In this document: piece by piece, positions 19,317 through 28,442 of the stretch
Layout: every line of letters starts with the position of its first letter
Numbering within the stretch: position 1 is the stretch's first letter
Origin: Pantoea sp. BAV 3049
GTDB taxonomy: Bacteria > Pseudomonadota > Gammaproteobacteria > Enterobacterales > Enterobacteriaceae
DNA length: 64,000 nt
Assembly: GCF_009765445.1 (NCBI RefSeq)
Contig: NZ_WHOY01000031.1
Location: 1,984,211-2,048,210 of the forward strand
Reading direction: 5' to 3'
The notes under the pieces: generated by a model
What the model was told of the DNA's origin: nothing
What the model saw: the letters and a program-made list of their open reading frames with translations, nothing else
The model's database searches: none
Position numbers and translations under genes: made by a program

Positions 19317-19979
19317 ATGAAAAAGCGTTATATCACCCTCGCTCTGGTTTTGAGCGGAACTATTGCTCTGTCCGGCTGTACCACCAACCCCTATACGGGC
19401 GAGCGTGAAGCGGGTAAATCCGGGATCGGTGCAGGAATTGGCGCGGCGCTGGGCGCGGGCGTGGGCATGCTCTCTTCTTCGAAAAAAGACCGGGGCAAAG
19501 GCGCACTGATCGGCGCGGCAGCCGGGGCCGCCCTGGGCGGTGGTGCGGGTTACTATATGGACGTTCAGGAAGCCAAGCTGCGCGATAAAATGCGCGGTAC
19601 CGGCGTCAGCGTCACCCGTAACGGCAACAACATCGTGCTGAACATGCCGAATAACGTCACCTTTGACAGCAGCAGCAGCACGCTGAAACCTGCCGGAGCC
19701 AATACCCTGACCGGCGTGGCAATGGTGCTGAAGGAGTACCCAAAAACGGCGGTTAACGTCGTCGGCTATACCGACAGCACCGGCACCCGCCAGCTGAATA
19801 TGACCCTGTCCCAGCAGCGTGCTGACGGCGTGGGTAGCGCATTGATCACTCAGGGCGTCGCCGCTGACCGCGTGCGCACCAGTGGTATGGGGCCGGATAA
19901 TCCTGTCGCCTCCAACAGCACCGCAGAAGGTAAAGCGCAGAACCGTCGCGTGGAAATCACCCTCAGCCCGCTGCAGTAA
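19317..19979 (+). CDS. yiaD: OmpA-family outer-membrane lipoprotein YiaD
   Basis: 220-residue lipoprotein (219 in E. coli). Signal peptide with lipobox ALSGC places Cys21 as the lipidated residue. A glycine-rich segment with glycine-zipper repeats (GIGAGIGAALGAG, GALIGAAAGAALGGG) spans residues 38-80. The C-terminal OmpA-like peptidoglycan-binding domain (about 110-215) has VVGYTDSTGTRQLN and the end QNRRVEI. YiaD is a multicopy suppressor of bamD mutations in E. coli; its normal role is not settled. A GGCCGGGC/GCCCGGTC hairpin without T-tract follows at 19989-20010. Confidence 0.95.
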   Translation: MKKRYITLALVLSGTIALSGCTTNPYTGEREAGKSGIGAGIGAALGAGVGMLSSSKKDRGKGALIGAAAGAALGGGAGYYMDVQEAKLRDKMRGTGVSVTRNGNNIVLNMPNNVTFDSSSSTLKPAGANTLTGVAMVLKEYPKTAVNVVGYTDSTGTRQLNMTLSQQRADGVGSALITQGVAADRVRTSGMGPDNPVASNSTAEGKAQNRRVEITLSPLQ

Positions 19980-20174
19980 TCCTGCTATGGCCGGGCAGCC
20001 CCGCCCGGTCATCAAATCTCAGAGTTCAATAAGCGTGACGCCGCTCGCTGGGCGGGATCGGCCAGATGGATTATGATGGCCCGATCCATACTCCGTCATT
20101 TCGGACTATCTTGGGGTGTTAAGACCAGCCATTGCTGAAACCTCTCCGTTAAAGTCACTTGTCCAAGGATCGCC

Positions 20175-21206
20175 ATGAACCGCAAGGGCGCACGCGCCAC
20201 CATCAGCGACGTTGCCAAAGCTGCAAAAACCGGAAAAACCAGCGTCTCCCGCTATCTCAACGGCGAGCAGCATGTGCTTTCCGCCGATCTGAAACAGCGC
20301 ATCGAAAAGGCGATTGCCGGGCTGAATTACCGCCCAAGCCAGATGGCCCGAGGGCTGAAGCGCGGGCGTACCCGGCTGATTGGGCTGATCATTGCAGATA
20401 TCACCAACCCCTACTCCGTTGAAGTGATGTGCGGCATTGAGGCGGCGTGCCGTGCTCAGGGCTTTACCCTGCTGATGTGTAACACCAACAATGAAGTGGA
20501 TCAGGAGCAGCATTACCTGAATCTGCTGAGCAGCTATCAGGTGGAGGGCATTGTGGTCAATGCGGTGGGTATGCGTGAAGAGGCGCTGAGCTACCTGCAG
20601 CAATCCCTGCTGCCAATGGTGCTGATTGACCGCAAAATTCCGGAATTTGACTGTGATGTGGTCGGACTGAACAACAGTGAAGCTGCCCGCGTGGCGACCG
20701 AGCATTTGATCGAACAGGACTATCGTGCAGTGCTGTTTGTTACCGAGCCACTGGGGCTGGTCAATACCCGTCATGAACGCTTACAGGCTTTCAAAACGAC
20801 AATGGAACGCCATCCCGGACGCTACGCTGAACAGGCTGAAGTGGCGCTAAACGATCCGGCGAAACTCGATCACGTTCTGATGGATTTCTGGCAGCGCCAT
20901 CAGACTGAGCACTGCGCCGTACTGGTAGTTAACGGCGCACTGACCTTGCAGGTGACCCGCTCGATGAAGCGTCTGGGCCTGGACTGGGGCACACAGATGG
21001 GGCTGCTGGGCTTTGACGAGCTGGTCTGGGCGGAACTGGCAGGAGTGGGCATCACCACGCTGAAGCAGCCGACCTGGCAAATCGGCTATTCGGCGCTGGA
21101 ACAGGTGATCCGCCGCATTGAAGGAGATACCGCGCCTCCTGAAGAAAAGGTCTACTCCGGAGAGCTGATTGTTCGGGGATCGACAAGGTTTTCTCCCACC
21201 CCCTGA
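20175..21206 (+). CDS. ptxS: LacI-family regulator of 2-ketogluconate genes (PtxS-like)
   Basis: 343 residues. N-terminal LacI helix-turn-helix (residues 9-55: ATISDVAKAAKTGKTSVSRYLNG, hinge near NYRPSQMARGLK) followed by a periplasmic-binding-protein fold with LIGLIIADITNPYSVEV. It is directly upstream of kguE-kguK-kguT in the same orientation, as ptxS is next to kgu genes in Pseudomonas, where PtxS represses them and responds to 2-ketogluconate. A classical LacI-type palindrome stands 97 bases after its stop. The symbol is by analogy; orthology is inferred. Confidence 0.82.
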   Translation: MNRKGARATISDVAKAAKTGKTSVSRYLNGEQHVLSADLKQRIEKAIAGLNYRPSQMARGLKRGRTRLIGLIIADITNPYSVEVMCGIEAACRAQGFTLLMCNTNNEVDQEQHYLNLLSSYQVEGIVVNAVGMREEALSYLQQSLLPMVLIDRKIPEFDCDVVGLNNSEAARVATEHLIEQDYRAVLFVTEPLGLVNTRHERLQAFKTTMERHPGRYAEQAEVALNDPAKLDHVLMDFWQRHQTEHCAVLVVNGALTLQVTRSMKRLGLDWGTQMGLLGFDELVWAELAGVGITTLKQPTWQIGYSALEQVIRRIEGDTAPPEEKVYSGELIVRGSTRFSPTP

Positions 21207-21302
21207 TTTCCTGACGTCATCCGGCACCTTTTCAGACTTCCCCTTAAAAAAAGTGTTCACATCGTGAGCGCGATCATAAAACCACACGCTGCCTCTTTGC
21301 AT

Positions 21303-21316
21303 TGGAACCGGTTCCA
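21303..21316. promoter_or_regulatory. LacI/PtxS-type operator before kguE
   Basis: Perfect 14-bp palindrome TGGAACCGGTTCCA, 43 bases upstream of the kguE GTG start. The CG-centred symmetry is that of LacI-family operators and closely resembles the published PtxS site TGAAACCGGTTTCA. Binding by the upstream regulator is inferred. Confidence 0.75.
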
Positions 21317-21358
21317 TTTAACGTTTTTATAACGTCAGGGTCAGACCCGGAGGAATCA

Positions 21359-22108
21359 GTGAAACGTGAAGTGATCGTAGTGACGGCCGCCTATGGCCGC
21401 GATCGAATTAAAGCTATGGGAGGCCAGCAGGCCGTTTTACCCGTCATTGCCGCCGCTGGCGCAGACGGGGTGGAAATCCGACGCGAGCTGTTCAGCCCGG
21501 CAGAATTCGACGGGCTGCCTGCTCTGGGTCAGGCTATCAGTGCTGCCCGCCTGATAGCGTTCTATTCGGTCCCGGAAGCGCTGTTTACCGATGAAGGATC
21601 GTTGAATCCCAACATCGATCAGCACGTCGCTGAGGCACAGCAATTAAATGCCCAGCTACTAAAATATTCACTGGGTCACTATCAGCATGGTGCTGACTAC
21701 TCCCAACTGCGCGAGAAACTTTCGGGGTTACCGGTTCATCTGGTGGTGGAAAACGATCAGACCGACTGCGGCAGGCTGAGTGCGCTGGACAGCTATTTTC
21801 ACGACTGCGGCGAGGCCCGGGCCGGTAATGGCATGACCTTCGATATGGGCAACTGGCTGTGGGTCGGCGACGATCCGCTGCAGGCGGCAGAACGTCTGAG
21901 CCGCTTCGTCAGCTACGTCCATGTGAAAGCCGCAGCCCCGGCTGAAAACGGCTGGCGTGCAGTGGCACTGGATGAGGCCAGTAACCTGTGGCGTGAAACA
22001 CTGTCGCTGCTGCCCGCTGGTGTACCGCGCGGTATTGAGTTCCCGCTGGAAGGCGACGATCTGATTGCCGTTACCCGCCATTACGTTGATCTGCTGCGAG
22101 AGGAGTAA
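21359..22108 (+). CDS. kguE: sugar-phosphate isomerase/epimerase-like protein KguE
   Basis: 249-residue xylose-isomerase-like TIM-barrel protein matching KguE of 2-ketogluconate operons, whose exact reaction is not established. The start is a GTG at 21359 with GGAGG 5 bases upstream; the longer open frame begins with a TTG inside the operator and is rejected. Metal-site type residues are visible in HLVVENDQTD and in TFDMGNWLWVGDDP and SYVHVKAA. The kguK ATG follows after 3 bases, so the genes are co-translated from one operon. Confidence 0.8.
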   Translation: MKREVIVVTAAYGRDRIKAMGGQQAVLPVIAAAGADGVEIRRELFSPAEFDGLPALGQAISAARLIAFYSVPEALFTDEGSLNPNIDQHVAEAQQLNAQLLKYSLGHYQHGADYSQLREKLSGLPVHLVVENDQTDCGRLSALDSYFHDCGEARAGNGMTFDMGNWLWVGDDPLQAAERLSRFVSYVHVKAAAPAENGWRAVALDEASNLWRETLSLLPAGVPRGIEFPLEGDDLIAVTRHYVDLLREE

Positions 22109-22111
22109 GCC

Positions 22112-23065
22112 ATGACCATCCATGAAAACGGCACGCTGGACGCGGTCACCATTGGCGAAGCGATGGCGATGTTTATCGCCACTGAAAGCGGCGATCTGGC
22201 CTCAGCGGAATGCTTTATCAAGCGAATTGCCGGGGCAGAGCTGAATGTGGCGATCGGGCTGGCAAGGTTGGGGCTGAAGGTGGGTTGGGTCAGCCGCGTC
22301 GGCGATGACTCTTTTGGCCGCTTTACACGCCAGCAGCTGGAAAAGGAGGGTGTCGACAGCCGCCAGGTTATCACCGACCAGCGCTATGCCACCGGTTTTC
22401 AACTGAAATCGAAAGTCGAAGACGGCTCCGATCCATTGGTGGAGTACTTCCGTAAAGGTTCCGCCGCCAGCCATCTTTCAGTGGCCGATTTTAACCGCGA
22501 TTATTTTGGTTCAGCCCGCCATCTGCATCTGAGCGGCGTGGCGGCAGCGATTTCCGACAGTTCTCTGGCGCTGTCAAAACACGCCGCGCAGGAGATGAAG
22601 CGAATGGGCAAAACCCTCTCCTTCGACCCCAACCTCCGCCCGGTGCTGTGGCCCAGCGAACAGGAAATGGCGAAGCAGCTGAACACGCTGGCAGGCTTCG
22701 CTGACTGGGTGTTACCTGGTGTCAGCGAGGGCAAAATTCTAACCGGTCACAGCCAGCCTGAAGCGATTGCCGACTTCTACCTCGATATGGGCGTAAAAGC
22801 GGTGATTATCAAAACCGGCGGTGACGGCGCCTGGTACAAAACTGCCGAAGGCGAGAAAGGTCAGGTGGCAGCAATCAGAACGGACAACGTGGTGGATACT
22901 GTTGGCGCTGGCGATGGCTTTGCCGTTGGCGTGATCAGCGCCTTGCTTGAAGGGAAAACGTTACCGCAGGCGATTAAACGCGGCAACAAAATCGGTTCTC
23001 TGGCAATCCAGGTAGCTGGCGACAGCGAAGGTTTACCGACGCGCGCTGCCCTGGGCGATTTTTAA
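22112..23065 (+). CDS. kguK: 2-ketogluconate kinase (PfkB family)
   Basis: 317-residue ribokinase/PfkB-family kinase, related to KdgK (309 residues in E. coli). The second PfkB signature with the catalytic base is DTVGAGDGFAVGV near residue 255; the N-terminal ELNVAIGLARLGLKVGWVSRVG is the first signature region. By context it phosphorylates 2-keto-D-gluconate to the 6-phosphate, which the reductase encoded downstream then turns to 6-phosphogluconate. KdgK activity on 2-keto-3-deoxygluconate is an alternative. It lies between kguE and kguT. Confidence 0.85.
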   Translation: MTIHENGTLDAVTIGEAMAMFIATESGDLASAECFIKRIAGAELNVAIGLARLGLKVGWVSRVGDDSFGRFTRQQLEKEGVDSRQVITDQRYATGFQLKSKVEDGSDPLVEYFRKGSAASHLSVADFNRDYFGSARHLHLSGVAAAISDSSLALSKHAAQEMKRMGKTLSFDPNLRPVLWPSEQEMAKQLNTLAGFADWVLPGVSEGKILTGHSQPEAIADFYLDMGVKAVIIKTGGDGAWYKTAEGEKGQVAAIRTDNVVDTVGAGDGFAVGVISALLEGKTLPQAIKRGNKIGSLAIQVAGDSEGLPTRAALGDF

Positions 23066-23148
23066 AGTCTGAAACCGGCACCATTATGAAGCGGCATCGT
23101 TCCCCGGCGGAACAGAGTGCTGCCTCCTCATCAACAGAGGATAAATCT

Positions 23149-24432
23149 ATGAATAAGCATACAATCGCGCCTAAACGCTGGTGGTATATCATGCCCATCG
23201 TGTTTATCACCTACAGCCTGGCGTATCTGGACAGGGCCAACTTCAGCTTCGCCTCCGCCGCAGGGATAAACGAAGATCTGGGCATCACCAAAGGCATGTC
23301 GTCACTGCTTGGCGCCCTGTTCTTCCTGGGCTATTTCTTCTTCCAGATCCCCGGCGCGGTGTATGCCGAACGTCGCAGCGTAAAGAAGCTGGTGTTCATC
23401 TGTCTGCTGTTATGGGGCGTCTGTGCCTCACTGACCGGTGTGGTCAGCAACATCCCTGCGCTGGCGGCCATCCGCTTTGTACTTGGCGTGGTGGAAGCCG
23501 CAGTGATGCCAGCAATGCTGATTTACATCAGTAACTGGTTTACCAAATCCGAACGTTCGCGGGCCAATACCTTCCTGATCCTCGGTAACCCGGTCACCGT
23601 GCTGTGGATGTCAGTGGTTTCCGGCTACCTGATTGAAAGCTTCGGGTGGCGTGAAATGTTCATCTTCGAAGGCATTCCAGCGGTGATCTGGGCCGTCGCC
23701 TGGTGGTTTATGGTGCAGGATAAACCCGCGCAGGCGAAATGGCTGAGTCAGGATGAGAAAGCCGCGCTGCAGGCTCAGCTGCAACAAGAGCAGGAAAATA
23801 TCAAAGCCGTGCGTAACTATGGCGAAGCATTCAAATCCCGCAATGTCATTATCCTCTGCATTCAGTACTTTACCTGGAGCATCGGCGTGTACGGCTTCGT
23901 GCTGTGGCTGCCTTCCATCCTGCGTAATGGCAGCCAGATGGGGATGGTCGAGGCAGGCTGGTTATCCGCAGTACCGTATCTGGCAGCCACAGTGGCGATG
24001 ATTGTCGTTTCCTGGGCCTCCGATAAGTTACAGAACCGCAAATTGTTTGTCTGGCCGTTACTGCTGATTGGCGCGCTGGCGTTTTTAGGTTCATATCTTG
24101 TAGGGGCGAATAATTTCTGGCTGTCGTTCAGCCTGCTGGTGGTGGCCGGTGCAGCAATGTATGCGCCATACGGTCCCTTCTTCGCCATCATCCCGGAAAT
24201 GCTGCCGCGTAACGTAGCGGGCGGCGCGATGGCGCTGATTAACGCTATGGGTGCGTTGGGTTCTTTCCTCGGCTCCTGGGTGGTGGGTTATCTGAACGGT
24301 GCCACCGGCAACCCTGCAGCTTCGTATATCTTTATGGGGGCATCGCTGCTGATCTCGGTCTGGCTGACACTGATAGTAAAGCCCGCGGAGAACAAACAGC
24401 CTCCAATGCCGCATGGCGCTAAACATGCTTAA
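23149..24432 (+). CDS. kguT: 2-ketogluconate MFS transporter
   Basis: 427-residue major-facilitator protein of the anion:cation symporter branch, 12 predicted helices beginning WWYIMPIVFITYSLAYLDRANF, the family's helix-1 signature. Start MNKHTIAPKRWW at 23149 is preceded by GAGGAT; an upstream ATG at 23086 adds a hydrophilic extension without family support. Position between a ketogluconate kinase and ghrB makes 2-ketogluconate the likely substrate, as for Pseudomonas KguT. A hairpin separates it from ghrB. Confidence 0.85.
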   Translation: MNKHTIAPKRWWYIMPIVFITYSLAYLDRANFSFASAAGINEDLGITKGMSSLLGALFFLGYFFFQIPGAVYAERRSVKKLVFICLLLWGVCASLTGVVSNIPALAAIRFVLGVVEAAVMPAMLIYISNWFTKSERSRANTFLILGNPVTVLWMSVVSGYLIESFGWREMFIFEGIPAVIWAVAWWFMVQDKPAQAKWLSQDEKAALQAQLQQEQENIKAVRNYGEAFKSRNVIILCIQYFTWSIGVYGFVLWLPSILRNGSQMGMVEAGWLSAVPYLAATVAMIVVSWASDKLQNRKLFVWPLLLIGALAFLGSYLVGANNFWLSFSLLVVAGAAMYAPYGPFFAIIPEMLPRNVAGGAMALINAMGALGSFLGSWVVGYLNGATGNPAASYIFMGASLLISVWLTLIVKPAENKQPPMPHGAKHA

Positions 24433-24439
24433 TGTTGCA

Positions 24440-24461
24440 AAACGGGCCAGCTGGCCCGTTT
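24440..24461 (+). terminator. hairpin between kguT and ghrB
   Basis: Perfect palindrome AAACGGGCCAG/CTGGCCCGTTT 8 bases after the kguT stop, followed by TCCTC rather than a T-run. It could partly terminate transcription, giving ghrB less or separate expression. Confidence 0.55.
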
Positions 24462-24486
24462 CCTCACTTCAAACAGGGAGACAAGA

Positions 24487-25461
24487 ATGAAACCTTCTGT
24501 GGTGCTGTATAAATCGTTGCCGGAAGATCTGCGTTCGCGACTGGATGAACATTTTGCCGTGACTGAAATTAACGGCCTGACGCCGGAAACCATCAGCCAG
24601 CACGCCGATGCCCTGCAACAGGCTGAAGGCCTTTTAGGATCCGGTGGCAAAATTGATGCGGCTTTCCTGGCGAAAACGCCCAAACTGCGCGCTGCCTCTT
24701 CCGTCTCGGTGGGTGTGGATAATTTTGATATCCCAGCCCTTAACGAACGCGGCGTGATCCTGATGCATACCCCCACCGTGCTGACCGAAACCGTCGCCGA
24801 CACTATGATGGCTCTGGTGCTCTCCAGCGCTCGCCGGGTGGTTGAAGTGGCTGAACGGGTTAAAGACGGCAAATGGCAGAGCAACATCGGTGCCGACTGG
24901 TTTGGTATTGATGTACACCACAAAAAGATGGGTATTCTGGGCATGGGTCGTATCGGCCTGGCGCTGGCTCAGCGTGCTCATCTGGGCTTCAGCATGCCGA
25001 TTCTCTATAACGCCCGTAAACATCATGAAGAGGCTGAACAGCGCTTCGACGCGAAGTATTGCGATCTGGATACGTTGCTGAAAGAGTCTGACTTCCTGTG
25101 CATCAGCCTGCCGCTGACCGACGAGACCCATCATCTGATCGGCCGTGAACAGCTGGCGAAAATGAAGCCGTCTGCAGTGCTGATCAATGCCGGGCGTGGT
25201 CCGGTCGTGGACGAAGAAGCGCTGATTGCCGCGCTGCAGGAGGGCACTATCCATGCCGCCGGGCTGGATGTGTTCGAGAAAGAGCCGCTGCCAGAGAATT
25301 CACCGCTGCTGAAGCTGCCAAACGTTGTGGCGCTGCCGCATATCGGTTCTGCCACTCATGAAACACGTTACGGTATGGCACGGGATGCCGTGGACAATCT
25401 GATTGCCGCGCTGAGCGGGAAGGTCGAAAAAAACTGCGTTAACCCACAGCTGCTGAAATAA
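24487..25461 (+). CDS. ghrB: glyoxylate/hydroxypyruvate/2-ketogluconate reductase
   Basis: 324-residue D-isomer-specific 2-hydroxyacid dehydrogenase, same length and near-identical motifs to E. coli GhrB (TkrA). NAD(P)-binding GMGRIG near residue 158; catalytic Arg in [11 protein letters not shown], Glu in FEKEPLP, His in [11 protein letters not shown]. GhrB reduces 2-keto-D-gluconate, glyoxylate and hydroxypyruvate. In E. coli ghrB directly follows yiaD; here ptxS-kguEKT sits between them, so ghrB takes the kguD position. A GGGAGA site precedes the ATG. Confidence 0.94.
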   Translation: MKPSVVLYKSLPEDLRSRLDEHFAVTEINGLTPETISQHADALQQAEGLLGSGGKIDAAFLAKTPKLRAASSVSVGVDNFDIPALNERGVILMHTPTVLTETVADTMMALVLSSARRVVEVAERVKDGKWQSNIGADWFGIDVHHKKMGILGMGRIGLALAQRAHLGFSMPILYNARKHHEEAEQRFDAKYCDLDTLLKESDFLCISLPLTDETHHLIGREQLAKMKPSAVLINAGRGPVVDEEALIAALQEGTIHAAGLDVFEKEPLPENSPLLKLPNVVALPHIGSATHETRYGMARDAVDNLIAALSGKVEKNCVNPQLLK

Positions 25462-25492
25462 ACTCAGCTCTCCGGATGGCGATAAACTCAAA

Positions 25493-25532
25493 GGCCGGAT
25501 TTCACACCATGGACGGTGTAAACCTTCCGGCC
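25493..25532. terminator. compound palindrome between convergent ghrB and kduD
   Basis: Outer arms GGCCGGA/TCCGGCC enclose inner arms ACACC/GGTGT. The element lies in the 139-base gap between two convergent genes, so a bidirectional terminator or dispersed palindromic repeat is likely. Confidence 0.5.
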
Positions 25533-25600
25533 CGGGACAACGCTTACGTTTTTATCACCGGCCCGGACTATGCCAGGCCTTTTATTGACAGCGATCTCAC

Positions 25601-26362
25601 TTAACGTGCCAGCCAGCCGCCATCAACAGCAATGGTGTAACCATTGATATAGTCCGAAGCATCCGAAGCCAGGAATACCGCCGGCCCCTTCAGGTCGTCA
25701 GGCAATCCCCAGCGCGCAGCAGGAATGCGCGCGAGAATTTCCGCATTACGTTTTTCATCCGCCCGCAGCATTTGCGTATTGTTGGTCGCCATATATCCCG
25801 GCGCGATAGCATTCACATTGATGCCGTGCTTTGCCCATTCGTTAGCCATCAGGCGAGTCAGGCCCATTACCGCACTTTTGGAAGCCGTATAGGAAGGCAC
25901 GCGAATACCGCCCTGGAAAGAGAGCATTGAAGCAATATTGATAATCTTCCCACCCTGCCCTTGTTTAATAAACTGACGGGCGACGGCCTGCGACATAAAG
26001 AAAACGGATTTACTGTTCAGATCCATCACGTCATCCCAGTCTTTTTCGCTAAATTCGATGGCATCCTGCCGGCGTATAATCCCGGCGTTATTCACCAGAA
26101 TATTAATCCGGCCAAATTCCGCCACGACTTTTTCCAGCAGTCCCTCAATACAGTTAATTTTCCCAAGATCGCCTTTCAGGCTGAGGAAACGCCGTCCAAG
26201 CGCGGTAACCCTGTCGAGGGTTTCCTGCGGTTCGACAATATTAATCCCGACAACGTCACAGCCTGCTTCCGCCAGTCCCAGAGCCATCCCCTGGCCCAGG
26301 CCGGTATCACATCCCGTTACCAGCGCCACTTTTCCTTTCAAATCAAAAGCATTTAAAATCAT
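25601..26362 (-). CDS. kduD: 2-dehydro-3-deoxy-D-gluconate 5-dehydrogenase
   Basis: Short-chain dehydrogenase, 253 residues as in E. coli KduD, acting late in pectin/uronate breakdown (interconverts 2,5-diketo-3-deoxygluconate and 2-keto-3-deoxygluconate). Nucleotide motif TGCDTGLGQG, NNAG, and catalytic Ser/Tyr/Lys in IASMLSFQ and PSYTASKSAV. Start MILNAFDLKGKV at 26362, with AGGAG 8 bases upstream; a GTG two codons earlier is less likely. The usual partner kduI is not adjacent. An AT-rich upstream region holds a KdgR-like box. Confidence 0.93.
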   Translation of the reverse strand: MILNAFDLKGKVALVTGCDTGLGQGMALGLAEAGCDVVGINIVEPQETLDRVTALGRRFLSLKGDLGKINCIEGLLEKVVAEFGRINILVNNAGIIRRQDAIEFSEKDWDDVMDLNSKSVFFMSQAVARQFIKQGQGGKIINIASMLSFQGGIRVPSYTASKSAVMGLTRLMANEWAKHGINVNAIAPGYMATNNTQMLRADEKRNAEILARIPAARWGLPDDLKGPAVFLASDASDYINGYTIAVDGGWLAR

Positions 26363-26708
26363 CTTCACAACTCCTGTTATTCCTGTGATGAGCGACTGCG
26401 CTTTTCCGGGATTACTATAACGAAGTGAAAACGACGCTTACCGTGATCGCTATCGAACAAATTTATTTTTGATACATTGTTTTTATAAAAACAAAACATC
26501 GTTTCATTTATATATATTGAAATTGTTTCTTATTGTTTAATTAAATGTGAAAAAAAACGACGCTTTACATATAAATAGCCGTAGCAAGTCAGACCAGAAC
26601 ATTCCCGCTAACAATTCCGTTCTGCTCAAAAGAGGCAGAGGATTGCATCGCGTCAAGGCTGGCGTTAAGGTTAACGTCCACTTGCAGATAACAAGCAGTT
26701 AACACGCT
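26363..26708. other. AT-rich intergenic region between divergent kduD and avtA
   Basis: 346 bases without a gene, markedly AT-rich from about 26455 to 26580 compared with both neighbours. It must hold the divergent promoters. The only sites I can support are the KdgR-like box and a nearby GAAATTGTTTC palindrome at about 26520-26530. Confidence 0.6.
26488..26509 (-). promoter_or_regulatory. KdgR-like operator upstream of kduD
   Basis: Read on the minus strand, AAATGAAACGATGTTTTG followed by TTTT fits the KdgR pattern of GAAAC-like and GTTTY-like halves in an AT-rich frame, about 126 bases before kduD. KdgR represses pectin and ketodeoxygluconate genes in enterobacteria. No kdgR gene is in the window. 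Confidence 0.5.
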
Positions 26709-27959
26709 ATGAGCTTTTCCGCCTTCGGTGACAAATTTACGCGCCTTTCAGGCATTACCCGCCTGATGGAAGATATGGGTGAAGGATTACGCACGCCAGG
26801 TGCGGTCATGCTGGGTGGCGGAAATCCCGCGCAGATCCCGGCCATGAACGACTATTTCCAGCAGCTTTTGCAGGAGATGCACGACGAGGGCAAACTGGCG
26901 GAAGCACTGTGCAATTATGACGGACCGCGCGGGAAAACCACCCTGCTGGAATCGCTCTCCGCACTGCTGCGTGACGAGCTGGGTTGGGATATCAGCCCGA
27001 AAAATATTGCGCTGACCAACGGCAGCCAGAGCGCCTTCTTCTACCTGTTTAACCTCTACGCTGGTCGCCGGGCTGATGGCAGCAAAAAGCGCGTGCTGTT
27101 CCCGCTGGCACCGGAATATCTCGGCTATGCCGATGCCGGGCTGGATGAAGAGCTGTTTGTCTCCACCCGCCCGAATATTGAAATGCTGCCGGAAGGCCAG
27201 TTTAAGTACCACGTTGATTTTGAACATCTGCAGATCACCGATGATACCGGGCTGATTTGCGTTTCGAGGCCGACCAACCCGACCGGAAACGTGATCACCG
27301 ACGAAGAGCTGCTGAAGCTGGACGTACTGGCCCAACAGCATGAGATCCCACTGCTGATTGATAACGCCTACGGCGTGCCTTTCCCCGGCATTATCTTCAG
27401 CGAAGCGCGCCCGCTGTGGAACCCGAACATCATCCTGTGCATGAGTCTCTCCAAGCTGGGCCTGCCGGGTTCACGCTGCGGGATTATCATCGCTGATGAG
27501 AAAGTGATCTCCGCCATCAGCAATATGAATGGCATTATCAGCCTCGCACCCGGCAGTATCGGCCCGGCCATCGCTAATGAGATGATCCAGCGTGGCGACC
27601 TGCTGCGGCTGTCGGAAGAGGTGATCAAACCTTTCTATCAGGAACGGGTTAATCAGACGATTGCCGTTATTCGCCGCTATTTATCCGAAGATCGCTGCCT
27701 GATCCATAAACCAGAAGGGGCAATTTTCCTCTGGCTGTGGTTTAAGGATCTGCCGGTTTCAACGGAAACGTTGTATCAGCGTCTGAAAAAGCGCGGCGTA
27801 CTGATGGTGCCGGGGCACTTCTTCTTCCCGGGCCTGGAGCACGAATGGCCGCACACGCATCAATGCATGCGCATGAATTACGTGCCGGACAGTGAGAAAA
27901 TTGAGCGCGGAATTGCGATTCTGGCTGAAGAGATAGAGCGCGCACATCAGGAAGGCTAA
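26709..27959 (+). CDS. avtA: valine-pyruvate aminotransferase
   Basis: PLP-dependent class I aminotransferase, 416 residues (417 in E. coli), exchanging valine/2-ketoisovalerate with pyruvate/alanine. The PLP lysine lies in SLSKLGLPGSRCG near residue 255; NGSQSAF, RPTNPTGN and DNAYGVPFPG are the other cofactor-site motifs. Monocistronic, ending at a strong bidirectional terminator shared with ibpA. Identity to the E. coli protein is high by eye. Confidence 0.96.
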   Translation: MSFSAFGDKFTRLSGITRLMEDMGEGLRTPGAVMLGGGNPAQIPAMNDYFQQLLQEMHDEGKLAEALCNYDGPRGKTTLLESLSALLRDELGWDISPKNIALTNGSQSAFFYLFNLYAGRRADGSKKRVLFPLAPEYLGYADAGLDEELFVSTRPNIEMLPEGQFKYHVDFEHLQITDDTGLICVSRPTNPTGNVITDEELLKLDVLAQQHEIPLLIDNAYGVPFPGIIFSEARPLWNPNIILCMSLSKLGLPGSRCGIIIADEKVISAISNMNGIISLAPGSIGPAIANEMIQRGDLLRLSEEVIKPFYQERVNQTIAVIRRYLSEDRCLIHKPEGAIFLWLWFKDLPVSTETLYQRLKKRGVLMVPGHFFFPGLEHEWPHTHQCMRMNYVPDSEKIERGIAILAEEIERAHQEG

Positions 27960-27979
27960 AACCTTCCCGGCAGAAACGC

Positions 27980-28006
27980 AAAGGGCCGCACAAAGTGCGG
28001 CCCTTT
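27980..28006. terminator. bidirectional terminator between avtA and ibpA
   Basis: Perfect 12-bp stem AAAGGGCCGCAC/GTGCGGCCCTTT with a 3-base loop, T-rich on the plus strand and A-rich on the other side, between convergent genes. Confidence 0.9.
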
Positions 28007-28018
28007 ATTATCACCAGA

Positions 28019-28435
28019 TTACTTAACTATTTCGATACGACGCGGTTTATTCGCTTCCGGAACGACTCGTTCCAGGTCGATATACAGCAGGCCGTTTTCC
28101 AGCTTGGCGTCACGAACGTTTACGTGCTCAGCCAGCTGGAATTTACGCTCGAAGTTACGCTCGGCAATTCCCTGGTACAGGTAGTTTTTTTCCTGTTGCT
28201 CTTCAGGGTGTGCGCCGCGTACAGTCAGCATATTGTCGTGGGAAGTGATGTCCAGCTCGTCCTGGGCGAACCCGGCCACGGCAATGGTTATGCGGTACTG
28301 GTTTTCTGCTACCAGTTCTACGTTATACGGAGGGTAGCCGCCGTTGCTCTGACCCTGGTTTGATTCCAGCAGGTTAATCAGACGGTCGAAACCAATAGAT
28401 GAACGATACAGTGGGGCAAGGTCGAAATTACGCAT
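28019..28435 (-). CDS. ibpA: small heat shock protein IbpA
   Basis: 138-residue Hsp20 chaperone (137 in E. coli) that binds aggregating proteins for later rescue by DnaK/ClpB. Alpha-crystallin domain about residues 40-125, with the conserved AxxxNGLL-type motif ([10 protein letters not shown]) and the C-terminal IxI motif IEI. Upstream are a sigma-32 promoter and a leader hairpin covering the ribosome site. There is no ibpB after it; avtA follows directly. A lone IbpA is known from Erwiniaceae. Confidence 0.97.
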   Translation of the reverse strand: MRNFDLAPLYRSSIGFDRLINLLESNQGQSNGGYPPYNVELVAENQYRITIAVAGFAQDELDITSHDNMLTVRGAHPEEQQEKNYLYQGIAERNFERKFQLAEHVNVRDAKLENGLLYIDLERVVPEANKPRRIEIVK

Positions 28436-28442
28436 TTTACTA

